Shown piece after piece: positions 18,110 through 28,279 of a stretch of DNA of 64,000 nucleotides. A model generated the notes under the pieces. That model saw only the letters and a program-made list of their open reading frames with translations. It was not told the origin of the DNA and made no database searches. Source of the DNA: Gilvimarinus agarilyticus (GTDB lineage Bacteria > Pseudomonadota > Gammaproteobacteria > Pseudomonadales > Cellvibrionaceae); assembly GCF_000832015.1 (NCBI RefSeq), contig NZ_JXCJ01000001.1:2885900-2949899 (forward strand). The letters are read 5' to 3'. Every line of letters starts with the position of its first letter. Positions within the stretch are counted from its first letter, which is position 1. A program made the position numbers and the translations under genes.

Positions 18110-18751
18110 TCAAAGGGCGCCGTGCTTGGCGCTAGGATATTTGGCATTGGCAATAAATTGGGCAACTTTGGCTGAATCTTTGATGCCGGGGGAAGCCTCA
18201 ACCCCTCCGCTGACGTCAACCCCATAACAGCCAGTTGTCGCCATTGCCTCGGCAACATTGTCCGGTGTTAAACCACCGGCTAAAACGATTGGGCGCGGAG
18301 CATTAACGGGCACTCGCTGCCAGTCAAATGTCGCTCCGGTACCGCCGGGTACGCCTGGCTGATAAGCATCCAGTAAAAAACCCGCGGCTCGATCGAAAGG
18401 CTGCATAGCCGCCTCGACGTCCAGGTCCGGTCGCATTCTAATCGCCTTTAGATAGGGACGTTCAAATTGCTCGCAAAAAGCCGCAGATTCATCGCCGTGA
18501 AACTGCAAAAGCTGCAACGGCACTTCGCGCAACACCTCTCGCACTCTATCGGCCGAGGCATTCACAAACAGCCCGGTGACTGTCACCAATGGGCCGGCAG
18601 CAAAGGCTATCTCGCGGGCACTGTTGATATCAACAGCACGACTGCTAGGTTCGTAAAACACCAAACCAATGGCGTCTGCACCGCTATTTACAGCCTGTTG
18701 TGCATCGACCACTCGGGTGATACCGCATATTTTTACGCGCGAAGAGTTCAA
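18110..18751 (-). CDS. trpF: Phosphoribosylanthranilate isomerase
   Basis: A 213-residue TIM barrel catalysing the Amadori rearrangement of phosphoribosylanthranilate to CdRP in tryptophan synthesis. The catalytic Cys is in VKICGITRV at the N-terminus. LQFHGDES, the catalytic Asp region LLDAYQPGVPGGTG, LAGGLTPDNVAEA and YGVDVSGGVEASPGIKD are all typical. The start is TTG at 18751: an in-frame TAG lies only four codons upstream, no ATG or GTG is available before the catalytic motif, and TAGGT gives a ribosome site. Confidence 0.96.
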   Translation of the reverse strand: MNSSRVKICGITRVVDAQQAVNSGADAIGLVFYEPSSRAVDINSAREIAFAAGPLVTVTGLFVNASADRVREVLREVPLQLLQFHGDESAAFCEQFERPYLKAIRMRPDLDVEAAMQPFDRAAGFLLDAYQPGVPGGTGATFDWQRVPVNAPRPIVLAGGLTPDNVAEAMATTGCYGVDVSGGVEASPGIKDSAKVAQFIANAKYPSAKHGAL

Positions 18752-18826
18752 GCGGATTACCTATCATGCATTCAAAATCGACACACTGCTGGCGAGCGGC
18801 CGCAAAGGGCTGAATACTAACAGATT

Positions 18827-19726
18827 TTATCCACTATTGCTGCAGCCCACTCGCTCAGTCAACTGCCCAATCGGGTCGTCGATAAACAAGGGGCCGGGGC
18901 TTACGCTCGGCAAATCGGGGGACTCAGGGTAATCCACCGACGCCAGATACAGGCCATTAGGCCTGGCGGTTGCCGCCGCCACCGACCGCTCGCGTGCCGC
19001 CAGCACCTCGACCGGCCAATTAACCGACTTGGCACCGCGGCCGACCTCCAGCAACACTCCTACGATGTTGCGCACCATATGGTGCAAAAATGCATTCGCC
19101 TTGATCTCCAGCACAATGAGATCACCCCGGCGTGACAGGTGGATGTGCTCTACCAGCCGCACCGGGCTATGGGCCTGACACTGAGCCGCACGATAAGAAG
19201 TAAAATCATGCTCGCCAACCAGCCCTTGCGCCGCGATAGCCATGGCTTCGGCATCGAGCTTATAGCGCACCCAGGTAACCTGGTCGTGCAACAGCGCCGG
19301 GCGCGATTCACCATCGCTTATTAAATAGCGGTAAGCGCGGGATCGGGCGCTAAACCGAGCGTGAAAGCTATTGCTTACAGCGCGAGCCCACCGCACCCCT
19401 ACCCCTACGGGCAAATGCGGCCTAGCCCCCAACACCCAGGCTTTGTCGGGGCGTACTGCTAAAGTATCGAAATGCACCACCTGAGCCGTCGCATGAACAC
19501 CCGCATCGGTACGCCCGGCACAAATCAAAGTAATCGGCTCGCAAGCTACCTTAGACAATGCTTTTTGCAAATAGCCTTGTACCGTCGGCACGCCACCAGG
19601 CTGCACCTGAAACCCGTGAAAATCGCGACCATTGTATTCAACGCCCAGAGCAATGCGCTGCATACCCTCAGGCCAGGGCGTCGTGGGCGTAATTTCACAG
19701 TTGCGGGTGTAGTATCTTTCTTGCAT
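18827..19726 (-). CDS. truA: tRNA pseudouridine(38-40) synthase
   Basis: A 299-residue enzyme that isomerises uridines 38, 39 and 40 in the anticodon arm of many tRNAs. The catalytic Asp is in CAGRTDAGVHATAQV, with the core opening RIALGVEYNGRDFHGFQ and later FTSYRAAQCQAHSP and FLHHMVRNIVGVLLEVG. The upstream ATG at 19726 is used here. A second ATG at 19663, directly before RIALGVEY, is an alternative and would give the usual ~278-residue form. Position between fimV and trpF matches pseudomonads. Confidence 0.96.
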   Translation of the reverse strand: MQERYYTRNCEITPTTPWPEGMQRIALGVEYNGRDFHGFQVQPGGVPTVQGYLQKALSKVACEPITLICAGRTDAGVHATAQVVHFDTLAVRPDKAWVLGARPHLPVGVGVRWARAVSNSFHARFSARSRAYRYLISDGESRPALLHDQVTWVRYKLDAEAMAIAAQGLVGEHDFTSYRAAQCQAHSPVRLVEHIHLSRRGDLIVLEIKANAFLHHMVRNIVGVLLEVGRGAKSVNWPVEVLAARERSVAAATARPNGLYLASVDYPESPDLPSVSPGPLFIDDPIGQLTERVGCSNSG

Positions 19727-19796
19727 ATCCAGGCTCTAAACGTAAGCACGAGGTGGGCTGTATAACACAATGGAGAGAAAACCTCGCCCCTGAAAT

Positions 19797-19833
19797 AAAA
19801 AAGGCCCTGCACACCTACGTGGGCAAGGCCTTT
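19797..19833 (-). terminator. Intrinsic terminator after fimV
   Basis: On the minus strand AAAGGCC and GGCCTTTTTT pair, with an inner CAC/GTG extension, just after the fimV stop. It separates fimV from truA. Confidence 0.85.
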
Positions 19834-19848
19834 AGAGACGCTAACGAG

Positions 19849-22800
19849 TTAGCTTTGAGCTTTCTCCAGCAGGCTATTTGCCTCGGCTTTTTGCTCATCG
19901 TTACCCTCTTCGGCCACTTCGGCGAGAATATCGCGAGCGCCGTCGAGATCTCCCATATCGATATAGGCACGGGCCAAATCGAGCTTGGTGGTCACTTCGT
20001 CACTATCCGTCAAGAAGTCGAGATCTTCGTCGTCAAGGTCGCCGTCGTCATCCAACTCAGACAGATCATCAGTATTCTGAACGTCCTCTGGGGCTGACTC
20101 GTCATCGCCTAAGCCGCCCAGCGCCTGCGCAAAAGCCTCATCTTCATCAGCATCAAAAGCTTCTGGCGCCTGCTCAGCACCGCCAACATCGAAAGACTCT
20201 CCATCCTCAGCGTCGTCGGCATCATCCAGATCAGCCATATCGGCATCCATAGACTCGAGGTCGAAGTCGTCCATGGCTTTATCCAGGTCAAAGTCATCCG
20301 CGTCGTCCTCAGCTAAATCAAGCGTTGGAACGTCGGCCTCAAGATCTGGCGAAGCTTCACCATCCAGCGCTACCGAAACACGCGGCTCACCGTCGGCTGA
20401 TGGGCTATAAGGCTCAGGCTCACCGTAGACAGGGGCTTCATCTTCTTCGGGCTCCAAATCAAGCGGTGTATCAAAGCTAAAATCTTCGTCCAGCAGCGGT
20501 TTCTCATCGGTCAGCGATACGCCACCTTCCGAGTCGGCCTGACCGGAATCATCACTGATGGCATCTAGATCAAACTCCAAATCCGCCAGCTCGTCAGAGT
20601 CCAGCTGCTGTGGTGGCGCAACGTCTTCCGGCGCCATCGGCTCTAGATCATCAAGACTTAACTCAAGATCGTCTGCTGCATCGGGCTTATCGGTCTCATG
20701 GTCGAGATCCAGAGACAAACTATCGTCCGCCTCACCTGCGTCATTGTCGTCATCAAGGTCGAGGTCGAGGTCAAACTCCAGTGCATCTTCTTCTGTGTCC
20801 GAGTCAAAGGAAAGGTCGTAGCTGCTAGAAGATTCATCCAACTCAAGCTCGTCGCTAGCGGTGGGCGCCTCGTAGTCGGTAGAACCTAATGACTCGTCCG
20901 ATGCCCCTTCGCTTAGCTCGTCAGACAGGTCAAAATCAAAATTGTCGTCCAGATCAAGCTCTTGGTTGTCAGCGATTTCAGACTCGTCATTCAGGTCGAA
21001 GGTCTGGGCAAAATCGTCTTCACCCAAGTCATCAGTGGAGGTAGCCACCGCAGCGCCAGCAACAACAGCTGGGGTAACAAACTCAGCTGCTCCTGCAAAG
21101 TGCTGCTCGCGTAAACTTTTAGCCCGGGCAATCGAATCCTCGTCGCCCTGCTCGAACACATTTGCTAAACGCGCATCAAACGCTTCGAGATTATTACTTT
21201 CGCCATAAAGCTCGAGCAGCTTGAGGTTAATAGCCATAGAGCCCGGCTCGCGCTCCAGTCCGGCCAGCAGCATTTCTTCGGCTTGATCGTATTTACCCAG
21301 CGCGATGTAAATATCCGCCTCACCGACCACGTCACCGGTTTCCGCTTCAATGGAAGTCTCGGCATCATCACTTTCACTAAGCAGTTGCTCATCCGCCAAC
21401 TCTTGCTCTAGTTCGGCGTCTGTTTGCTCAAACTCGGCTTCACTTTCGGCGTCTTCATAGGCGATTGGTTCATCATAATCAGAGGTAAAGTCTTCATCCT
21501 CACCCGCTTTAGAGCCTCGCTTGCGCAACGCAACGACAACCAGCAACACAATCACAACCAACGCCAAAACAATCCATAACAGATTGTTCATGAGCTTATC
21601 CATCAGCGTAGGCTCAGGAGCGCGACGTACAACTTTGCTGGTATTACGAACGGGCTTTTCTACCTCGGGTTTAGCCGCAGTAGCGTCAGGCTTAGTCGCT
21701 GGTGTTTCTGCGTCGGGTTTAGCTGCTGTCTCAGGCTTAACGTCCTGCTCGACTGACCCGGGCTCAACACCTGCCATTGGGTTCTTAGCAGGCTCTGCAT
21801 TATCAGTACCGGCAGGTTTGGCGTCAGCAACTGAAGCGGCGCTATCGTCAGCGCCCTCTTCTTGCTGGGCGGCCAGCTCCAGGGCGCGCATTTGCTCGTT
21901 GCTAACGGCAAGCAGACGCTCCATGGTTTCAATTTGCTCTTCGAGATCGCCCACGCGCGAGCGCAGCTCGGAGTTTTCACCGCGAGTGCGGGCCAGCTCA
22001 TCTTTTGCATCTGTCAGCTCACGTGAGAGCTCTTCAGTCCCAGCCGAGCCGGCACCGGCGTTACTGGTGTCCGCCGCCTCATTGCTGCCAGATGCCAAGC
22101 GCACCCGACCACTTACTTCACTGGGAGCAGAACGGTCGGCATTGGTGCGGCCCGAACCATCCAGTTGTGCACCCATAGCGTCACCAGACCACTCGCGGTT
22201 TTGTTCGGCAACACGATTTACAGCCTGACGGTTATTTAGATTGCGAATCTCAGTCTCTGAAGGAATACGCAATACCTGCCCTTTGCGTAGCAGATTTATA
22301 TTATTGCGAATAAAGGCATCTGGATTGGCCTGCTGGATAGCCAGCATGGTTTGATGAATTGAGGCACTACCCGGGCGATAATCGCGGGCAATTTCCCACA
22401 AGGTATCACTGGCTTTTACAGGACCGTAGACATCGCCTCCGGCATTGTCAGCCGATACGGCGCCGGAATCAGTGCGCTGCCGTACCGGCTCGCTCTTTGC
22501 GGGCTGACTGGAGGATGCAATCGGGGTCACACTGCCCTGCACCGGCGCGGCCGTCTCACCCGAAAAAGTAGGCAAATCCAGCAACAACGTGTACTCGCGC
22601 ATCACGCGGCCGCTGGTCCAGCGCATATCAACCACAAAACTCAGGTACGGCTCGCGTACGGGATCACGACTGGTGACGGCCACGAACGGTCCATTGGGGC
22701 CATCGGTCACAACGTTAAAGCGCAATTGTGTGTAAAAAAACGAGCGCTCTAATCCGACTTTTTCAAAGTCCTCTTCTGAGCCGAGCTTAATGACTATCTG

Positions 22801-22962
22801 CTCGGCGCTAAGATCACCTAGATCCCGCAAACCGATATGAGCGTCCAGCGGCTGATTGAGAGACGAATTTAGCGATATGTCACCGAGCCCCAGCGCCAAT
22901 ACAGAGCGCGAAACCAACAGTGATAAAACCCCAAGCAGTATTACCAGCTTACGAAGATGCAT
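19849..22962 (-). CDS. fimV: FimV/TspA-type polar scaffold protein
   Basis: A 1037-residue inner-membrane protein. A signal-like N-terminus ending RSVLALGLG leads to the FimV N-terminal beta domain (about 25-135). A LysM peptidoglycan-binding motif follows at about 176-238 (KASDTLWEIARDYRPG ... LRKGQVLRI), then a coiled coil at about 315-365. A membrane helix sits at about 462-482. The cytoplasmic part is about 550 residues long and strongly acidic, with many Asp/Glu/Leu/Ser repeats. It contains TPR-like segments near 545-620 and again at the extreme C-terminus (DLARAYIDMGDLDGARDIL). In Pseudomonas FimV supports type IV pilus assembly, twitching and cAMP signalling. Between asd and truA, as in pseudomonads. 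Flanking terminators suggest it is transcribed alone. Confidence 0.93.
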   Translation of the reverse strand: MHLRKLVILLGVLSLLVSRSVLALGLGDISLNSSLNQPLDAHIGLRDLGDLSAEQIVIKLGSEEDFEKVGLERSFFYTQLRFNVVTDGPNGPFVAVTSRDPVREPYLSFVVDMRWTSGRVMREYTLLLDLPTFSGETAAPVQGSVTPIASSSQPAKSEPVRQRTDSGAVSADNAGGDVYGPVKASDTLWEIARDYRPGSASIHQTMLAIQQANPDAFIRNNINLLRKGQVLRIPSETEIRNLNNRQAVNRVAEQNREWSGDAMGAQLDGSGRTNADRSAPSEVSGRVRLASGSNEAADTSNAGAGSAGTEELSRELTDAKDELARTRGENSELRSRVGDLEEQIETMERLLAVSNEQMRALELAAQQEEGADDSAASVADAKPAGTDNAEPAKNPMAGVEPGSVEQDVKPETAAKPDAETPATKPDATAAKPEVEKPVRNTSKVVRRAPEPTLMDKLMNNLLWIVLALVVIVLLVVVALRKRGSKAGEDEDFTSDYDEPIAYEDAESEAEFEQTDAELEQELADEQLLSESDDAETSIEAETGDVVGEADIYIALGKYDQAEEMLLAGLEREPGSMAINLKLLELYGESNNLEAFDARLANVFEQGDEDSIARAKSLREQHFAGAAEFVTPAVVAGAAVATSTDDLGEDDFAQTFDLNDESEIADNQELDLDDNFDFDLSDELSEGASDESLGSTDYEAPTASDELELDESSSSYDLSFDSDTEEDALEFDLDLDLDDDNDAGEADDSLSLDLDHETDKPDAADDLELSLDDLEPMAPEDVAPPQQLDSDELADLEFDLDAISDDSGQADSEGGVSLTDEKPLLDEDFSFDTPLDLEPEEDEAPVYGEPEPYSPSADGEPRVSVALDGEASPDLEADVPTLDLAEDDADDFDLDKAMDDFDLESMDADMADLDDADDAEDGESFDVGGAEQAPEAFDADEDEAFAQALGGLGDDESAPEDVQNTDDLSELDDDGDLDDEDLDFLTDSDEVTTKLDLARAYIDMGDLDGARDILAEVAEEGNDEQKAEANSLLEKAQS

Positions 22963-23301
22963 AGCATTTTCCTTTTATTGTCTCCCCCGGCCTCCTGACG
23001 ACCACCCGCCATTGGACTTCCTGTCAACCACAAAACTGTGGCGCGGCATACCCGAAAATTGTTGTAATAAGGTTTTTCAACCTCGAATATTTCTTCACTA
23101 ATAGCCGTAAGTATTCATTATAAATAGCTTTTTATCAATACTTAACCCGGCGACGGCCCGCGCTTATAGATCGCTTTTTAGGCAAATACGCCCGACGACC
23201 TAAAAAATGCATAAAAATGCGACGCCGTTCAACATAAAAAAGCCTCGACTCTGGTGCGAGACGAGGCTTTTAGGACCGCGAATGCGGCATGCGCAGACGG
23301 A
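22963..23301. other. Intergenic region between asd and fimV
   Basis: 339 bases holding the asd terminator (23236-23271) and, nearer fimV, an AT-rich stretch that should carry the fimV promoter (minus strand). Within it TAAGTATT (23108-23115) and AATACTTA (23137-23144) form an 8-bp inverted repeat with a 21-base spacer, a possible operator. No usg gene is present here. Confidence 0.5.
23236..23271 (-). terminator. Intrinsic terminator after asd
   Basis: On the minus strand AAAAGCCTCG and CGAGGCTTTTTT pair around a 14-base loop, about 30 bases after the asd stop. Confidence 0.88.
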
Positions 23302-24411
23302 CTATGCGTTACGCAGCACTTGCAACATACGACGCAGTGGCTCGGCCGCACCCCACAACAGCTGATCACCCACAGTGAACGCATTGAGGTACTCACCGCC
23401 CATACTGAGCTTACGCAAACGACCAACCGGAATATTTAGAGTGCCGGTAACCGCCGTAGGCGTTAGATCACGCAAAGTAGACTCTTTGTCGTTCGGAACC
23501 ACTTTAACCCACTCATTGTGTGAGGCGATGATCTGTTCAATTTCATCCAGAGGAACATCTTTTTTCAGCTTAATGGTCAACGCCTGAGCATGACAGCGCA
23601 TGGCGCCGATCCGCACACAAGTGCCATCCAGCGGAATGGGGTTGCCTTCAACACCCAAAATCTTGTTGGTTTCGGCCTGTGCCTTCCATTCTTCCCGGCT
23701 CTGGCCGCTTTCCAGCTGACTGTCGATAAACGGCAATACACTACCGGCCAACGGCGCACCGAAATTTTCAGTGGGGAAATCACCCGAACGCATAGTGGCG
23801 GCCACTTTACGGTCAATCTCCAAAATAGCGGAAGCGGGATCGGCCAATTCGCTGGCAACGCCGTCGCGAATAGTGCCCATTTGTTCAATTAGCTCGCGCA
23901 TATTGCGCGCACCGGCACCAGAGGCCGCCTGATAAGTCATCGAGGTCGCCCACTCAACCAAATCATTGGCAAATAAGCCGCCGAGGCCCATCAGCATCAG
24001 GCTAACGGTACAGTTACCACCGATGTAATTTTTAACGCCGCGAGCCAGGCCGTCTTTAATAACATCCAGGTTAACCGGATCCAGCACAATCAGTGAGTCT
24101 TTATCCATGCGCAAGCTCGAGGCCGCATCGATCCAGTAACCATCCCAGCCGGTTGCACGTAGGTCAGAGAAAACTGCTTTTGTGTAATCGCCGCCCTGAC
24201 AAGAGATAATGGCATCAAGTTCTTTAAGGTCGTCAATAGCGTAGGCATCTTTTAATGGCGGCAGCCCTTCGGCCACGTTGGGCGCGTCGCCACCCACGTT
24301 GGAGGTGGTGAAAAATACCGGCTCAATGCCGTCAAAATCGTTCTCAGCCTGCATACGCTCCATGAGGACAGAGCCGACCATACCGCGCCAACCTACAAAA
24401 CCTACTTTCAT
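23302..24411 (-). CDS. asd: Aspartate-semialdehyde dehydrogenase
   Basis: A 369-residue NADPH enzyme reducing aspartyl phosphate to aspartate semialdehyde, the branch point to lysine/diaminopimelate, methionine and threonine. It opens [18 protein letters not shown], the proteobacterial long-form N-terminus. The active-site cysteine is in [19 protein letters not shown], the later substrate-binding part includes [15 protein letters not shown], and the end is [13 protein letters not shown]. Length matches the Gram-negative E. coli-type enzyme (367). It follows leuB by about 110 bases and has its own terminator. Confidence 0.98.
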   Translation of the reverse strand: MKVGFVGWRGMVGSVLMERMQAENDFDGIEPVFFTTSNVGGDAPNVAEGLPPLKDAYAIDDLKELDAIISCQGGDYTKAVFSDLRATGWDGYWIDAASSLRMDKDSLIVLDPVNLDVIKDGLARGVKNYIGGNCTVSLMLMGLGGLFANDLVEWATSMTYQAASGAGARNMRELIEQMGTIRDGVASELADPASAILEIDRKVAATMRSGDFPTENFGAPLAGSVLPFIDSQLESGQSREEWKAQAETNKILGVEGNPIPLDGTCVRIGAMRCHAQALTIKLKKDVPLDEIEQIIASHNEWVKVVPNDKESTLRDLTPTAVTGTLNIPVGRLRKLSMGGEYLNAFTVGDQLLWGAAEPLRRMLQVLRNA

Positions 24412-24522
24412 CTTATAACTCTCTTTTGAATGAATTAACGCTCTCCCCGAGCCTTGTGAGCACCGCTTCGAGCGCTATATATCTTGCCGCAAACAGCCGC
24501 TGGCTGCAAATTGACCACACTT

Positions 24523-25596
24523 TTACAGGGCGGCCAGCACCGCATCACCCATGGCCGAAGTGCTCACTTTGGTACTGCCTTCGGTGACGATATCCGCCGT
24601 ACGCAAGCCCTGATCCAGCACTTTACCAACCGCTGACTCAATGGCGTCGGCCGCCTCTACCATGCCCAGTGAGTAACGCAGCATCATCGACGCCGACAAA
24701 ATTGTCGCCAGTGGGTTAGCAATGCCCTGGCCGGCGATATCTGGCGCGCTACCGTGGCACGGCTCGTACATTCCCTGCCCGCTTTGATTGAGTGAAGCCG
24801 ATGGCAACATGCCGATAGAGCCGGTAAGCATGGCAGCGGCATCAGACAGAATATCACCAAACATATTGCCGGTTACCAGCACATCAAATTGTTTAGGGGC
24901 GCGTACCAACTGCATGGCGGCGTTATCCACGTACATATGCGACAGCTCGACATCCGGGTACTCGGGCGCCAAACGATCCATGACCTCGCGCCACAAAATG
25001 GTTGCCTCAAGCACGTTTGCCTTATCTACTGAGCAAACTTTCTTACCGCGCTTTCGTGCCATCTCAAAGGCGGTGCGACCGATACGCTCGATCTCACTCT
25101 CGCTGTACTTATAAGTGTTGTAGCCCTCACGCTCACCATTTTCCAGCGTGCGAATACCGCGCGGCTCACCAAAATAGATGCCGCCGGTTAACTCACGCAC
25201 GATCAAGATATCCAGCCCTGAGACTACCTCGGGTTTAAGACTAGAGGCATCCACCAATTGCGGATACAGTAATGCCGGGCGCAAGTTGGCGTACAAACCT
25301 AACTGCGAGCGAATTTTTAGCAAGCCGCGCTCGGGGCGAATGGCGCGATCGATGCCATCCCATTTGGGGCCACCCACGGCGCCCAACAAAATAGCGTCAC
25401 AGCCGCGAGCGTTTTCCACCGCCGCATCGGTTAAAGGCTCACCGTGTTTATCGATAGAGGCCCCACCAATCAGCTCTTCGACAAACGACAAGCCCAATGA
25501 GAACTTGTCGTTTACCGCGCTCAATACGCGCTGAGCTTCTGTAACAATCTCCGGGCCAATACCATCGCCCGGCAAAATCATAATTTTTTTAGACAC
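24523..25596 (-). CDS. leuB: 3-isopropylmalate dehydrogenase
   Basis: A 357-residue NAD enzyme oxidising and decarboxylating 3-isopropylmalate to 2-oxoisocaproate, the third leucine-specific step. [13 protein letters not shown] opens the protein. [11 protein letters not shown], the substrate helix [36 protein letters not shown] and the C-terminal [20 protein letters not shown] are diagnostic. The start is GTG at 25596 with AGGAG seven bases upstream. It follows the small VOC gene by 39 bases. Confidence 0.98.
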   Translation of the reverse strand: MSKKIMILPGDGIGPEIVTEAQRVLSAVNDKFSLGLSFVEELIGGASIDKHGEPLTDAAVENARGCDAILLGAVGGPKWDGIDRAIRPERGLLKIRSQLGLYANLRPALLYPQLVDASSLKPEVVSGLDILIVRELTGGIYFGEPRGIRTLENGEREGYNTYKYSESEIERIGRTAFEMARKRGKKVCSVDKANVLEATILWREVMDRLAPEYPDVELSHMYVDNAAMQLVRAPKQFDVLVTGNMFGDILSDAAAMLTGSIGMLPSASLNQSGQGMYEPCHGSAPDIAGQGIANPLATILSASMMLRYSLGMVEAADAIESAVGKVLDQGLRTADIVTEGSTKVSTSAMGDAVLAAL

Positions 25597-25635
25597 GTTT
25601 GCTCCTAAAGTTTCAAAGGTCTCGGGCGGTGCTCG

Positions 25636-25947
25636 CTACACCACCGACGCCCCATAAATTTCAAAAATTTTATCGTTTTGCGCCACTGGTGAAAACGACT
25701 CCCACTCGATACCGTTGGTGTCCACATCGCTGGTAAAGCCCAACGCTGCGTCATCTTCAAACCCAAGGTGACGCAGCTGGCCCGCCTGAGCCGGCATTTC
25801 ATTAATAGAAAAATTTAACGAATCAGTGCGCCACATAGCGTATTTACCAGGCACCACAGCATTGGGCTTACACCCCAAACGCCGGGAGTAATCAGTGATC
25901 GACTCCGTTAAATTTTTTACCGCCAAAGCAATATGAAATCGCTTCAT
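25636..25947 (-). CDS. Small VOC/glyoxalase-like protein in the leu operon
   Basis: A 103-residue single-module protein of the vicinal-oxygen-chelate fold. It begins RFHIALAVKNLTESITDYSRRLG, the usual first strand and helix with a possible metal His at residue 4, and has DSLNFSINE and LRHLGFEDDA further on. The reaction is unknown; single VOC modules usually dimerise and include glyoxalases, dioxygenases and resistance proteins. The start is set at 25947 (MKRFH), with GGAG seven bases upstream, rather than the ATG four codons earlier. It lies between leuD and leuB in the same direction, so co-expression with leucine synthesis is likely; a functional link is unproven. Confidence 0.8.
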   Translation of the reverse strand: MKRFHIALAVKNLTESITDYSRRLGCKPNAVVPGKYAMWRTDSLNFSINEMPAQAGQLRHLGFEDDAALGFTSDVDTNGIEWESFSPVAQNDKIFEIYGASVV

Positions 25948-25982
25948 ACAACACTCCATGTGTATACCGAATGACTCGGGTG

Positions 25983-26633
25983 TTAATTTTTTACCGCATC
26001 AAACAACCACGGCGCATTTTCACGGCGCTTCGCCTCATAGGCTTTAATGGCATCGGCCTGTTCCAGAGTTAAACCAATATCATCCAACCCGTTTAACAGG
26101 CAGTGCCTGCGAAACTCATCTACCTCAAAGTCAAAAACCTCGCCCGCCGGGGTAATCACCTGCTGGTTTTGCAAGTCTACCGTCAGCTGGTAACCATCAG
26201 TTTGATACATTTGTTGAAACAACTGCTCCACCACCGCCTCACTTAACACCAGTGGCAACAAGCCATTTTTAAAGCAGTTATTGTAAAAAATATCCGCAAA
26301 GCTCGGTGCGATAACGCAGCGAAAACCGTAGTCGTCTAGCGCCCAAGGGGCGTGCTCGCGCGATGAACCACAACCAAAATTTTTACGTGTAAGCAAAATC
26401 TCAGCGCCCTGAAAGCGCGCTTGATTAAGCGGAAAATCTTGGTTCAGTGGGCGACCCGTGCACTCCTGATCCGGCTGCCCTACATCCAAATAACGCAACT
26501 CGTCAAACAGGTTTTTACCAAAGCCGGTGCGCTTAATGGATTTTAAAAACTGCTTAGGAATAATCATGTCGGTATCGACATTGGCGCGATCCATAGGCGC
26601 CACAATGCCGGTAACTTTAGTAAAAGGTTTCAT
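25983..26633 (-). CDS. leuD: 3-isopropylmalate dehydratase small subunit
   Basis: A 216-residue subunit that with LeuC isomerises 2-isopropylmalate to 3-isopropylmalate. Visible motifs are [41 protein letters not shown] and [20 protein letters not shown]. Length fits the bacterial swivel-domain subunit (about 200-215). It lies 12 bases after leuC. The pair forms the heterodimeric aconitase-like enzyme. Confidence 0.98.
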   Translation of the reverse strand: MKPFTKVTGIVAPMDRANVDTDMIIPKQFLKSIKRTGFGKNLFDELRYLDVGQPDQECTGRPLNQDFPLNQARFQGAEILLTRKNFGCGSSREHAPWALDDYGFRCVIAPSFADIFYNNCFKNGLLPLVLSEAVVEQLFQQMYQTDGYQLTVDLQNQQVITPAGEVFDFEVDEFRRHCLLNGLDDIGLTLEQADAIKAYEAKRRENAPWLFDAVKN

Positions 26634-26645
26634 AACAGCTCCCGC

Positions 26646-28073
26646 TTAAGTGCGCACAAATTCACGAACATCAACAAAGTGGCCCGCCACACCAGCGGCC
26701 GCCGCCATGGCGGGGCTCACCAGGTGAGTACGCCCACCATAGCCCTGACGCCCCTCAAAGTTGCGGTTTGAGGTTGAAGCACAGTGCTCGCCCGCGCCTA
26801 ACTTATCGGCGTTCATGGCAAGGCACATAGAGCAGCCCGGCTCGCGCCACTCAAAGCCCGCGGCGACAAAAATCTTATCCAAGCCTTCGGCCTCGGCCTG
26901 AGCTTTGACCAAGCCAGAGCCAGGCACCACCATCGCCTGCTTAACACTGTCGGCTTTCTTACGCCCTTTAACTACCTCTGCCGCGGCGCGGATATCTTCG
27001 ATACGCGAATTAGTACAAGAACCGATAAACACACGGTCGAGTTTGATATCAGCAATAGGCTGACCGGCGTTCAAACCCATATACTCCAGCGCACGCAACA
27101 TACCATCACGCTTCACCGCATCGGGCTCTTGCGCCGGGTCGGGTACATTGTCGTGCACGCCCACCACCATCTCGGGCGAGGTGCCCCAGCTAACCTGAGG
27201 CATGATGTCTGCGCCATTTAACACCACCACCTCGTCAAACTGGGCGCCATCGTCAGATTTCAAATCGCGCCAGGCCTCTACCGCGCGCTCCCAGACCTCG
27301 CCGGTGGGCGCGTAGGCACGACCTTTAACGTAATCGATGGTGATATCATCCACGGCGACCATACCAGCGCGAGCCCCCGCCTCAATAGCCATGTTGCATA
27401 CGGTCATGCGCCCTTCCATACTCATAGCACGGAACACATCACCGCCAAACTCAACCGCATAACCGGTGCCGCCGGCGGTGCCAATTTTGGCAATAATCGC
27501 CAACACCACATCTTTAGGGGTAACGCCCTCGACCAGCTCGCCGTCAACCCGAATCAGCATATTGTTCATTTTTTTGGCCACCAGAGTTTGGGTCGCCAAT
27601 ACGTGCTCGACTTCACTGGTACCAATACCGTGCGCCAGGGCGCCCAAGGCGCCATTGGTCGCTGTATGAGAATCACCACAGACGATGGTCATGCCCGGCA
27701 AACAGGCACCGGACTCTGGCCCAATCACATGCACAATCCCCTGCCGCCGATCGTTGATTTTGTATTCAACAATGCCAAATTCATCGCAGTTATCGTCCAG
27801 AGTTTGTACCTGAATCAAAGACACCGGGTCTTCAATGCCGCTAATACCTGAGGCGCGCTCGGTAACAGTGGTAGGCACATTGTGATCCGGCGTCGCCAAC
27901 ACCGAGTCTACCCGCCAGGGTTTACGGCCGGCCAAGCGCAGCCCTTCAAACGCCTGAGGCGATGTCACTTCATGGACGATGTGGCGATCGATATAAATCA
28001 ACGCCGAGCCATCGTCACGCTGCTGTACAAGGTGGGCATCCCAGAGCTTGTCGTAAAGAGTTTTTGCGGCCAT
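26646..28073 (-). CDS. leuC: 3-isopropylmalate dehydratase large subunit
   Basis: A 475-residue [4Fe-4S] subunit of isopropylmalate isomerase. It starts [13 protein letters not shown] and shows [41 protein letters not shown], the cluster cysteines in [19 protein letters not shown] and [13 protein letters not shown], and the [12 protein letters not shown] signature. First gene of the leucine set, divergent from a LysR regulator about 200 bases away whose likely binding box is at 28251-28265. Confidence 0.98.
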   Translation of the reverse strand: MAAKTLYDKLWDAHLVQQRDDGSALIYIDRHIVHEVTSPQAFEGLRLAGRKPWRVDSVLATPDHNVPTTVTERASGISGIEDPVSLIQVQTLDDNCDEFGIVEYKINDRRQGIVHVIGPESGACLPGMTIVCGDSHTATNGALGALAHGIGTSEVEHVLATQTLVAKKMNNMLIRVDGELVEGVTPKDVVLAIIAKIGTAGGTGYAVEFGGDVFRAMSMEGRMTVCNMAIEAGARAGMVAVDDITIDYVKGRAYAPTGEVWERAVEAWRDLKSDDGAQFDEVVVLNGADIMPQVSWGTSPEMVVGVHDNVPDPAQEPDAVKRDGMLRALEYMGLNAGQPIADIKLDRVFIGSCTNSRIEDIRAAAEVVKGRKKADSVKQAMVVPGSGLVKAQAEAEGLDKIFVAAGFEWREPGCSMCLAMNADKLGAGEHCASTSNRNFEGRQGYGGRTHLVSPAMAAAAGVAGHFVDVREFVRT

Positions 28074-28250
28074 GTTGTCCTCGTTTTTGCTAAATCACGG
28101 TAATGCTGGCGTCACTTGAGCGCGGCAATACATCATCAACTCTCTGGTGTTGGCCCGCTCTGCGGCAGGGCTTTAATACCAACAATTTGAGTAGGGTTAA
28201 TAGTATAGACCCACCACAAATAAAACAAATTCATATTTTTTATATTTTCT

Positions 28251-28265
28251 ATTCCAAATAGGAAT
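28251..28265. promoter_or_regulatory. LysR-type T-N11-A box between leuC and lysR
   Basis: ATTCC-AAATA-GGAAT is a perfect interrupted palindrome of the T-N11-A type recognised by LysR regulators. It ends 14 bases before the ATG of the divergent LysR gene, inside an AT-rich stretch, as expected for an autorepressor/activator site controlling both directions. Confidence 0.6.
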
Positions 28266-28279
28266 GTTAATCTAAGCCC

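Noticed and set aside
21521-22228. 235-codon plus-strand open frame, serine-rich, inside fimV
   Set aside because: It is the antisense of fimV's acidic/Ala-rich coding region; low complexity, no ribosome site, no family.
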